Below are positions 1 through 9,824 of a stretch of 24,040 bases of DNA, piece after piece. A program made the position numbers and the translations under genes. The notes beneath the pieces are model-generated. The model had not been told where the DNA came from. It saw nothing but the letters and a program-made list of their open reading frames with translations, and did not search any database. How positions within the stretch are numbered: position 1 is the stretch's first letter; each line of letters opens with the position of its first letter. This DNA comes from Mastigamoeba balamuthi (lineage: Eukaryota > Evosea > Mastigamoebida > Mastigamoebidae): assembly GCA_902651635.1 (NCBI GenBank), contig CACRSC010000071.1, forward strand, positions 182,756 to 206,795, in the 5' to 3' direction.

Positions 1-2681
1 CTGCCGTCGCTATTCGGAAAGAGGCTGCCTGCAGTCATCATGAACGCTTGGACGCTTCTTGTTCCCCAGATGGTGCTGTCTTGGCGGGCGAGCGCATTGG
101 CGAGAGCGACGTTGCAGATGTCGCGGGCAGTTGTCCAATGCGGGCTAGGGAGACCAGAGGCACTCCTGAGCAGTGACGTTTCCGAGACGTTGTAGCCCGA
201 GGGAACCTGTCCAGTAGGCATGAGAGCCCTGAGCACAGCGTTGTGCACAACCTCTGGTGCTGCCTCCACTGCGCGATCCACGACACCCATGAGGCCACCG
301 CAGGCCAGCGAGCGCAGGTCGGCGATGCTGATCCCTTCCTGCCTGTCGCCTTTGCTAGCACTGGTCGACCCTCCATAGAGACGTGCTGTCACCGCGGGTA
401 TCACAGCATGGCCCATGGCCACTGCGAGTGCGAGAAGATTGTTCAGGGCCCCAGGGCTCTGCCTCGAGGAGCTACTCTTCCAATCAATGTCCCCCGCAGA
501 ATCGAGGGCTTCCATCTGCTCTGGCAGCATCACTGACTTCAGCACACCTGCACTGTCCGAGGCCTCGCGGATGGTCGCGATAGCCCTCGCAGTGCTCCGG
601 CAGGCGATGGCATCGAGCATTGCGTTGACGGTGTTGTTCGCCAGTCCCCGCCCTGCAATCTCGTTGCTTAGCACCGACCGTGTGACGTCGGGCGCCTCGG
701 CCAGCATCTGGCTCAGCACGACTGTCCATGGTTCCCACTCGTCCGGTTCATCATTCTTGCTCTCGCACTGATCTTCTCTTCTTTGCCTGGGTCCATGCTT
801 CTCCCCCTTTTGGGAACTCGGCTGTACCTGGCCTTTATTGCCCAGCAGCGTATCGAGCAGCTGCAGCTTCCTCTGGGTCGTCAGCCCCCGGAGCGCTTCC
901 CTGAGCCCCTTCCCGCCAGCGGCCAGCGCCAACGCCAGATCGCGCGTTGCCCAGTCGCGAGTGCTGGCCCCGGCCGAGAGGATGGCCGAGTCGATGGCCG
1001 CGTCGCAGAGGCTGCGCAGGAGGAGGCGCCTCCTGGCGGGGCTGGCGTCGAGGCCCCCGGCCACGCTGTCCACCACCTCGCCCATCCCGCGGGGCTCCAG
1101 CTCGATGGCCTGCCGCGCCACCGCTGCCCACTGCTCCCGCGTCATGCCCTCGAGCGCCTGCAGGGCCGCCCTGTCGAGGGCCACGTCGCGGGTGGCCGAC
1201 GCCTTCTTGGCAGCCTCGGCGATGCCCGCCCCGAACCCCTGCGCCCCACGCGCGATGTCCACCCACCTGGCGCCCTCCTCTGGTCCTGCTGCTGCTGCCC
1301 CCTGGACGGCGCCCACGCGCATCGTGTCCAGAACAGAGCCGATGCTGACAGTGTCGCGGGCCTGGGGCTCTGCGACCGACCTGGCGACGTAGTTGAGCTG
1401 TGCCCCGGGGGTCAAGCCGTTGACAATGTCGACGACGGTGGCGAAGTCGTTGATGACCGCTGTCATCTTGGCCTCCTCGGGGACGCTCGTGGGGAGGTGC
1501 AGGTGCTTGACGCGCCTCTGGCTGCCAAACCGCCTGGGAGGAGGCCCCGGGGGGAGGGGAGGCTCCTCCGTTCCGTCTCTCCTCTGGACCCAATTAGAGT
1601 CCGTGAAGCTGCAGTCGAGCACCAGCGTGACTGTGGCGCCCTTGACCAGCGCCGGGTACAGCAGCTCGGCCACGTCGACCGACGAGAGCAGCCTGTAGTT
1701 GGGCTCCTCGTCCGCCACGTCGCTGAGGCCCACACGGTGAGCTGTGGTGCTGCTGTGTGGCAGCGCTGGGCAGCGCACGCGGGGCAGAGGCAGGCGGTGG
1801 GCCGTGCGGGGATGAAGAGCTTGTCGCTGCCCTGCGGCGCCGTGCAGGTGGTGCCCAGCCCCGAGAAGTAGAAGAGCAGCGAGTCGCCCCTCTGGGCCTC
1901 CTCGGCCATCCACACGAGGCTGTCCTCGATCGCCTGGCGGGTGGCCCGCTCTCCGAGCAGCACCAGCTCGTTGGCCCTGTGCCGCCGCGTGGCCCTCGTC
2001 CACGCCTTCATGAGCGCCACGTCGTTGGTCGCCCCCTGCAGGAGCTCCCCCAGCCGATTGCCTGTCCAGGTCAAGGGAGCGAGAGCGAGAGAGGAATGCT
2101 GAGCGGCGCAGGCGTAGGGGATGGGCTGGGCCGGGCGCTCACCGTTGACGCCGACGAGGACCGAGAGGTTCTTTGTCTGGCGCGTGAGCTGCTGCTCAGC
2201 CTGCCCCGCCTCGACCCCGAAGTCCACAGCGCCCCACTGCTCCCCAGCCATGCCGCCGGGCAGCGCCAGCGCCACGCTCCTGGGCCCTGCCCCTGTGGTC
2301 CCTGGGCCCAGCGCGTCGAGGGGACGCTACCCTTGCACAGGCACCGCGTTCCCTGGGCGTCGGTCACGATGAGCTGGAGGACGACGGGCACAGCGGGGGA
2401 GACGCCCCGCCCCGCAGCCACACTGGCCCGGAAGGCGCCCCAAACGGGTCTGCCGGGCCCCGGGTACGCCTGGGGGCCCGAGTACGCAACCGAGGGGCTT
2501 CCCTCAAGGTACACCGCAAGCTCCACCTGCGAGCGGGCCCACAGGGCGCTGCAGGGCTGCGTGTGAGCTGCAAGCTGCAGTGCGAGCAGCGGGCAGCCAC
2601 GAGACAGGGCAGAGCGCACTCGTTCTGAGGCCGCAGGCGGAAGCCGTGCAGCGTCTTGAAGTGCGGTGGGGGCGGCTCCAT
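1..2681 (-). CDS. Pseudo-metacaspase-like giant protein, copy A (3' part beyond the window)
   Basis: Inverted paralogue of the gene at 3545-9687. Exons inferred by comparing the copies and matching phase: 2681-2620, 2548-2331, 2286-2143, 2061-1779, then 1722 to the window edge; no stop is reached. The start (MEPPPPHFKTLHGFRL) matches MNIDRFKTLHNFRL of the other copy. After a beta-rich N-terminal region comes a caspase/metacaspase p20-like domain: first strand LSVLVGVN, then GATNDVALM, then GDSLLFYFSGLGTT, then VTLVLDCSFTD. Known for the family: catalytic His lies in SGHG and catalytic Cys at D+2 of D-x-C-H-S-G. Here they read SGLG and D-C-S, so a catalytically dead or altered protein is inferred. 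Donors are GTGCGC (2619, 1778) and GTGAGC (2142). The 44-nt intron at 2287-2330 is absent from the other copy and could instead be an indel. From 1722 leftward the frame is open throughout. Function unknown. Confidence 0.72.
1007..1271 (-). repeat. Inverted near-identical tract (partner 5345-5609)
   Basis: Minus-strand partner of the near-identical tract in copy B. It encodes the block from about ARWVDIARGAQGFG to LLLRSL of copy A. Confidence 0.9.
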
Positions 2682-2765
2682 CGGCGGTGGGACAGCGGAG
2701 TGCAGCGCAGAGAACACAAGGAGCGGCGGTGCCTGTGGTGAGTATGGCGGGTGGCGAGCAAAACT

Positions 2766-2809
2766 GAAATGCACCTTTGCACCTTTGGCGCTGCTGCGCG
2801 GCCACGTCA
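2766..2809 (-). promoter_or_regulatory. Shared upstream element, copy A side
   Basis: Read on the minus strand, TGACGT (2809-2804) is followed after 23 nt by GCAAAGGTGCATTTC (2780-2766), which ends 84 nt before the copy A start codon. The same two blocks occur in the same order in front of copy B with a 22-nt gap, while the surrounding DNA is largely diverged. TGACGT resembles a CRE/bZIP half site; that role is inference. Confidence 0.45.
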
Positions 2810-3403
2810 TCCAAGTACCTGTATCGCTGCCCCGGGCACTCGTGAGCGACGGCACAGGGGACTGACTCCCGCCTTTGGGCCACGTTGGTGTGCTCTCTCC
2901 AACATTGTCGTAGGCAGCGCTTTTTTCTGTGCTGCGTGTATGGCCCACAGAGGCAGTGAAACACCGAGACACATGCATTCGCCGTTGGCTGCTCTGCCTC
3001 GCCGGCCGCGTGTCGCGCGACGCTGCTTCTGCTGCTTGCTGCAGTCCAAACGATGCTGCCATCCAATCCATCGGCTCTGCTGTGATGGCCGTTGTGCCGC
3101 TGCGAGAGTTGCAGTCCCCCTCTCAGCGCCCTGGCCGGAGCCTTGCGGTAACCCAAGCTCAGTGCAAGGCGGCCAGTAATCGCTCTGTCGACGCCGGGCG
3201 ACGCTTGGGGGACGAACAAGCGCAGGAGGATACACCCACGAGTTCCGTTTTACATCCAAGCTGTTCGAGATGGATAGATCCATCTCTGCCTGTGCCAGTA
3301 GCCTGTGGAACTGGAAGAGCGTGGTGCTGGGAGCTCTCGTGCTTGCGGCGAAAAGCGGAACTAACTTGGGGGTGAGAAGTAGTTCAAGAAGGGGTTTGGC
3401 GAG

Positions 3404-3446
3404 TGACGTCGCGGCTGCAGCTGTCGGTTGAGCAAAGGTGCATTTC
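3404..3446 (+). promoter_or_regulatory. Shared upstream element, copy B side
   Basis: TGACGT (3404-3409), a 22-nt gap and GCAAAGGTGCATTTC (3432-3446) lie 98 nt before the copy B start codon and mirror the element in front of copy A. Conservation of both blocks, their order and their spacing suggests a promoter or transcription-start element retained after the inverted duplication. Confidence 0.45.
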
Positions 3447-3544
3447 GCTTTCACACACCGCAGAAGAGTGCTGGTATAGACAGCACACAGACAACCACCC
3501 TCGGTGCCGAGACCCTCGCGGGTGCAAGCTGAGCTGTGACCCTG

Positions 3545-4143
3545 ATGAACATAGACCGCTTCAAGACACTCCACAACTTCAGGCTGTGGCCTCGGGACAG
3601 GCGCGTCCGTGCCGCTCTGCCCCTGCCCCCTCCTCGGCCCCTCTCTCCCCTTTCGGATTCGGGTTTGGTGGGGCGTTGTCAGCTGTGCCCCACCCACACT
3701 GCTCACAGCGCAGCCCCACAGAGCCCGGTGGGCCCACATGACGGCGGAGCTCGCGGTGCTGGTCACGTCAGGGCCCTCGGTGGCCTACTCGGGCCAGCAG
3801 CCCTTCCCGGGAGGGCCCGATGCCCCTGTGTGGGAGACCTTCAGGGCCAGCATCGCCCTGGGGGACCGCAGTCCCCCCACAACGACCGTCTCCCTGACCC
3901 TCTTCCTGAGAGACCCCCAGGCCCAGGAGAGCGAGCCGCTGCTGTGCCAGGGCAAAGCCCACTTCAGCGACCTCCCGTGGGGGCGGCGCTGCAGCGTGGG
4001 GCTGACCCTGGGCACGGACGGCACCCGCTGGGGCGACGTGGTGTTCTTTGTCGAAGCAGGGCCCATGGAGGAGGACCCGCAGCAGCTGCAGACGCGGCAG
4101 TCCAGATACCTCTCGGTGCTCGTCGGCATCAACAGTGCGCGAG

Positions 4144-4176
<33 letters not shown>

Positions 4177-7100
4177 GGCCCCCGGCTGCTGCGGGCCGCA
4201 CAGAGCTCAGGAGGCGGGCAGGCACGGGCGGGGAGCACGACCTGCAGGGGGCCGTCAACGACGTGTCGCTGATGCAGCTGTGGACGGCGGCCTCGCGGCG
4301 GAGTCCGGATGACGAGCGGGTGCTGCTGCAGGGGGACGCGACGCGCCAGCGCATCGTGCAGAGCCTCGAGTGGATGCAGAACGAGGCCCGCAGGGGCGAC
4401 TCGCTACTCTTCTTCTTCTCGGGGCTGGGCACCACCCACACGGTCCCGCAGGGCAGCGAGGCCCTGGGCATCCCCGCACGGGCCACCGCCTGCCTCTGCC
4501 CCGCGTGCGCAGCCGCCGCCGCCAGCACAGAGGCCAGGGGGCAGCTCATCTGACAGTGCTTCCCCCTCATCGCAGGGACGTGTTCGCCGAGGCGAAGCCC
4601 AACTACAGGCTGCTCTCGTCGGTGGACGTGGCCGAGCTGCTGCAGCCCGCGCTGGCCAGGGGCGCCACAGTCACGCTGGTGCTCGACTGCAGCTTCACCG
4701 ACGACGACAACCATGACCCGGTGAGCGACGCCGAGCAGGAGCCCGGCTCCCCTGGGCACGACGACGACAGCACGACCGAGGAAGACGACGGCCCGACCGA
4801 CGCCGAGGACGAAGGCCAGGGCGGGCACGGCAGCCCGGGCTTCTGGCCCGACAACGACCCGTACTGGGGGAGGGCCGCGCGAGAGCTGCGCCGTCGGCAC
4901 CTCCGCGTGATGGACAGCACCATAGAGGTCGTGGAAGACAAGATCAGCGACGACGAGCACATGGTGGACGGCGACAACGAAGAGACCGAGCACATGGCGG
5001 TTGACGACGACTGGGAGGAGCAGATGGAGGAGCCCGACCCCGAGGAGGAGGAGAGGAGTCGCCGCCGTGTGTTTGGCAGCCAGAGACGCGTCAAGCACCA
5101 GCCCCTCCCCACGAGCGTCCCCGAGGCGGCCAAGATGACAGTGGTCATCAACGACTTCGCCACCGTCGTCGACATTCTCAACGGCTTTGTCCCCGGGGCA
5201 CAGCTCAACTACGTCACCAGGGAAAGGCCAAAAGGCCGGTCAGTCGCAGAGCCCCAGGCCCGCGACACCGTCAGCGTGGGCTCTGTGCTGGACACGATGC
5301 GCGTGGGCGCCGTCCAGTGCGCAGCTGCTGGGCCAGAGGAGGATGCCAGGTGGGTGGACATCGCGCGTGGGGCGCAGGGGTTCGGGGCGGGCATCGCAGA
5401 GGCTGCCAAGAAGGCGTCGGCCACCCGCGACGTGGCCCTCGACAGGGCGGCCCTGCAGGCGCTCGAGGGCATGACGCGGGAGCAGTGGGCAGCGGTGGCG
5501 CGGCAGGCCATCGAGCTGGAGCCCCGCGGGATGGGCGAGGTGGTGGACAGCGTGGCCGGGGGCCTCGACGCCAGCCCCGCCAGGAGGCGCCTCCTCCTGC
5601 GCAGCCTCTCAGACGCGGCCCTCGACTCGACACTCCTCTCCCTGTATGCCGGCATAAGCGCGCGTGGATGGGCGTCGCGGGAGCCGACGGTTGCTCTCAC
5701 CTTTCCTGGGGACCGTGATAGTCATCGCCATGCCCTGCGAGGGTTGAAGAGCCTACAGAAGCTCGAGCTAATTGAGACGCTGCAGGATAACGGCGACTCG
5801 AGAGAGAAGAGAAGACTGGATGAGTGGGAGCCGTGGGTCGGTGTGCTGATACAGATGCTGGCCCAGGCACCAGACGTCGCTAGGTCTGTGCTGAGCAACG
5901 AAATCGCGCAGAGTGGACTCGACAACAGCGGTTACTGTACAATGCTCGAGGCAATCGCCTACAGCAGCGCAGCAAGGGCCATAGTCGCCATCCTCGAGGC
6001 CTCTTCGCACCGCATAATGCTGTGCTAAGGTCTCTTTGTCCCGCTGGACCGTTTCCCGCCAGCCTCGGCGATTCGGCAGATAGTAGCGGCCTCGAAGCGT
6101 CCGGAATGCAATGGGTTACTGTACGCGACATCTGCAACGTCGCCCTCGCCAATGCGTTCGCCCGCCAAGACAGCACCATCTGGGGCACAAACAGCGTCCA
6201 AGCGTTCACGAGGACTGCAGCCAATCTATTTCCGAATAGCGACGGCAGCGTGTGTGCAGTGGAGCACGTGCTGTCGCTGCTGACAGACTCCCAGCTGACT
6301 GACATCCTCTTTGGCGGTCCTGTTGTCCCGCTCGAGTCAGTGGAGCGCCTTCTGGGTGCAATGCAGTTGGCCTGCCTCGCCGTGCTCAGGATCGTTACAG
6401 GGGGGTCATCCGCGGCAGAGCCCATGTGCAGAGCAGAGGTGATCAGCGAGTGGGCCAAGGGGACAGCGACACCACAGAGGGAAGCAGAGCGGTACCACCA
6501 GCTGATGCGGATGGTCACGCAGCATACATGGCGCACTGCCCTCGGCAAGATGATCGCAGCTCAGAACGGGGGCAAAGCGGACAAGGTGGACAAGAAGACC
6601 AAGAGTGGCAGCCCGGGCAGCGCAGCGGAAGCGATGAAGAGCATCAGAGACAACATCGCGAGCCTGTCGAGGCTGGAGCTGACGCAGAGGCTGCAGGCGG
6701 CTGTGGGGGAGAGGCCAGAGGTGCAGCAGACTGTGGGGGATGTGCTGGGCCCTGTGGTGGGGCGGCGCGTGGACACAGCGGAGATCAGCGATGCCGAGGG
6801 CGAGGGGCTGGCAGAGCTGGTGGGCGAGGCCAGCGACACGGGGTACTCGAGGGCCGTTGCGGAGATGGCGCGGAGGGCGCCCGCTGTGACAGCGCGCGTG
6901 CTGGTGGAGGCGGTGGCGAGGGCAGAGGGGAGCGGGGACAGGGCGGCCAGAGAGTACGCGAGGCGAGGGCTGGAGACAGTGGGCAGCCGCGGGGTGGCGG
7001 GGCTGGTGTGGGCGGGAGTGCAGAGGCTGCCCCAGGTGCTGGTGCCCCTCATGAGCGCGGTTGCCGGGAGAGAGATCACAGAGGAGGCCGCACTGGCCTG

Positions 7101-7549
7101 GGCTGGAAGGGCAGCCAGCGGGAAACACGGGGCCGGAGTGCTATCGCGCGAGTGGCCAGAACAGCCTGCCACATACTCGAACAGCCGAGGGATGATGGTG
7201 CTGCTGGCATCATCGCCGTGGAACGCCGAGAGCTCCGAGGATTTTATGGATGTTAATCCGTTCCAAGCTACGGGCGAAGATTCAAAATTACCTGAGGACC
7301 AGAGAGTCATGCCCCCCATACAACAGCCCTACGGTTTCTTCACATTGGCTTTGATATCCGCACATAGGAGGGAGAGTCTTATAGGAACGTTGCTCTACGA
7401 GCAGATCCTGAGAGGAACGAGGTTGTACATGTCAATAATGGACGACCTAAGTCTGCAATTGTTAGTCCAGATGCCTGATTACAGGCCTGCAGGGCTCGAT
7501 TACGAGTACTGGATGCAGTGCATGTTCGCAAGACCTGCTGCGGCGGTGC

Positions 7550-7583
<34 letters not shown>

Positions 7584-9687
7584 GCCAGCTTCTCCGTCTG
7601 AGGCTCCCCAGGCCCGCGGGCCCGTCGATGTCGCTACACATGATGCGGGCATCGGCTATGGCTCTACGTCCCTGGCTGTATGGGACTCGCCCGTGTCGTT
7701 ACGCGCTGTGCTTCACGACTCCAAGGTCACTGGAGAGCTTCAGGACGCGCAGATTGTGGTGGGCCCGCGTACGAAACCGATGGCAGAGGTGGGCAAAGGC
7801 GAGAGGTTACCAGCAGGAGGTGACCTGCGGGACATGGACAGCGTGCACGCGTTCGCCGCTGTGCGCGCCGTGGTGGACGTCTTCGAGCGCATCCTCCGGC
7901 GTTCCAATGGTTCCGCCCAGGAAAACGGGTGGCTGCATGCGGAGCTGGAGACAAGGGACGAGGGGCGCAGCGGTGGCGCAGAGTGGATGGAGAAGGGTCT
8001 GTGCTGGCAGACGGGCGGGAGGCTGCGAGTGGAGACTCGCGCAGCGGGTGTCCGGGAGCCCCTCTACTCCCGGGGCGACTCGGAGGCTCAGTTGCTCTTC
8101 CCCGTCGTGGAGTGCGTGGGCCAGGCGGACGGAAACACAGCGGGGCCCGTGCCGGCGATCAGGGAGACGGACGTGGTGGCCCACACGGTGGGCTATGCGG
8201 TTCTAGACGCACTTCGCCCGCAGTGGGCTGAGGGCGTCGGGAAGAGGCCCGAGGGCGGTGTGCTGCACGAGGCGTTTGCGGACCTGGCGGCGCTGCTGGT
8301 GCCTCTGGCGTCGCCATGCGTGTGTGCCGCCGTCGTGGCCCAGACCCGCTGCGACCTTCGAGCCACCGCCGTTGCGGCGCGCCAGCAGTCGGCGGTGGGC
8401 GACGCGCTGGGCATCAGCGCTGTGCTCAGTGCCTGCTCCGCCCTCACCGCCCGCGACCTCTGGGACCCCGCCGGCAAGCCCATAAAGGCCGGGCCAACGC
8501 GGAGCAGCCGGGATGTGTCGGCCATGGTCACCAGTGCCCTCTGGGCCGCCGTCGCCTCGGCCCATCGCGCGCTCTGTCGCCGCTCCGCCCCAGCCGCAGC
8601 GGAGGATGATTCGAAGGAGAAGGGGCAGAGGAGGTGGAGGGCAGCAGAGGACCCGGCGGAGGTGCTGGGCCACCTGGCCGACATGGCGCTGCGCACACTG
8701 GTCGCCGCGTGCCTGTGCGAGACGAAGGACGAAGAGGCGCCGACACTCGTCGACTTCTGCGAGTCGCTTGTGGTTCGTCAGAACAGCTGTCTCCTTCTGT
8801 GGTGTCCGATCGCACTCACCTCATTCAACGCATCACAGAAGAGCACTGCGGACCCTGCTGGACAGTCCCGCGCCAAAGCGGGCAGGGCAGAGGGCGGTTC
8901 CAAGCCTCCCGATGGTGCAACCGACATGGAAGCAGTCGGGGGACCAGAGGGCACGTTCAGGGAAGCGCTGCGCAGCGAGCTGGAGAGGCGCCACCTGCTC
9001 CGCTCTGCGTGGGTGCGCGGGAGGCAGGAGCAGCAGGGAGCAGAGGGCAGTCAGCCAGCGATGCCGACGCTGGACGGCGCGAGTATCCAGCACACGGGCG
9101 CCACTGTGAGGGGCTTCGTGCTGCTGTCCGGCGCATCCGACAAGATGCAGAGTGGAGCTGCTGCTGGGCCTGATGCGAGGCCTCTGGCTCTCCTCGCGAT
9201 GCCGCCGGGCCAGAGGCTGCCCGTGATGCAACAGTCGGTGCATGCTACAAGGAGGACCGCGTCATCCAATAGAGAGACCTCGGGGCCGGCGCGGAGGATG
9301 TGCGAGTGCATCGCGATGGCAGCGGAGCAGGCGACGAGGACAGTGGAGAGCCCCGTGAGCAGGCAACTGTGGGCGACGCTGCGCACAGGGGCCCAGCAGG
9401 CCCTCGACGACACCGAGGACGAAGTGGGGGCATGGGAGGGGCTGGTGGAGACGTGGGGGGCTGTGGAGAGGGAGGCAGCGGGGCAGGTGTTTGGGGAGAG
9501 GCGGATGTGGAGTGCCATTGTGGTGGAGGCGGCGGATGAGCCGACGGAGGAGGGAATCAGGGAGAGCGTGAGGAAGCTGGTGCTGTCGCTCGAGTACGTG
9601 AAGGGCTACTGCAACGAGAGCCCCAGCGGCAGGCTGTGGGGGCAGGTCCTCAACGCCGTCTCCAACTCCAACGCCGCCGCACACTGA
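3545..9687 (+). CDS. Pseudo-metacaspase-like giant protein, copy B
   Basis: Proposed exons: 3545-3608, 3709-4134, 4204-4504, 4576-6021 and 6063-9687 (TGA), about 1953 residues. Introns at 4135 and 4505 have GTGCGC donors and match introns of copy A in position and phase. Regions: beta-rich N-terminus (about 25-160); caspase-like domain (about 160-310) with LSVLVGIN, GAVNDVSLM, GDSLLFFFSGLGTT and VTLVLDCSFTD; a long acidic segment absent from copy A; a conserved block beginning MTVVINDFATVVDI; then over 1200 residues of mostly helical, low-homology sequence including a GCT-encoded Ala run. The catalytic His position is Leu238 and the canonical Cys position Ser303 (Cys302 precedes it). In its original frame the protein would stop at 6026-6028 because about 304 nt present in copy A are missing; a 41-nt GTGCTA...CCAG intron (6022-6062) would restore the frame, otherwise the gene is broken there. 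Function unknown; a scaffold or regulatory pseudo-protease is possible. Confidence 0.7.
4145..4174 (+). repeat. (CT)15 microsatellite inside an intron
   Basis: Fifteen CT units lie within the 69-nt intron 4135-4203 of copy B. The intron length is divisible by three and lacks a stop, so a naive reading runs through it as a Ser-Leu repeat. The equivalent 81-nt intron of copy A (2062-2142) lacks the long run. Confidence 0.85.
5345..5609 (+). repeat. Inverted near-identical tract (partner 1007-1271)
   Basis: Compared by eye base by base, the reverse complement of 1007-1271 matches 5345-5609 over 265 positions with one difference (GCA against GCC at about 5397). DNA just downstream diverges sharply, and the segment just upstream differs at scattered positions. 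The tract is coding in both copies. Confidence 0.9.
7555..7581 (+). repeat. (GCT)9 trinucleotide repeat coding for poly-Ala
   Basis: Nine GCT codons, within an Ala/Pro-rich linker of the copy B protein, give an Ala run. A repeat of the same unit and number, (GCT)9, occurs at 10724-10750. Confidence 0.85.
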
Positions 9688-9824
9688 GACAATTGATAAG
9701 CCAACCACCTTGGTATTACTTGTTCACTTTGAGATGCGAGAGATGTGGTACTTTGTTCATCTGCCGCCTGAGTCTGTTCTGAGAGATGTATCACATGCTG
9801 GGTGTTGTGTGCAGGTCCTCGCAC

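Larger units (their letters stand above)
2682..3544. promoter_or_regulatory. Divergent intergenic region between the two paralogues
   Basis: These 863 bases separate the two head-to-head start codons and must carry both promoters. The open frames crossing it have no recognisable protein content. It holds a matching bipartite element in front of each gene (listed separately) and a small perfect inverted repeat at 3267-3286 (8-bp arms GAGATGGA and TCCATCTC, 4-nt loop). I see no TATA box. Confidence 0.5.

Noticed and set aside
783-1871. Long plus-strand open frame of 362 codons
   Set aside because: It is antisense to copy A, whose frame is supported by homology to copy B. High GC makes long shadow frames common.
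2807-3766. Minus-strand frame of 319 codons spanning the divergent promoter
   Set aside because: It overlaps exon 1 and exon 2 of copy B antisense and shows no family resemblance.
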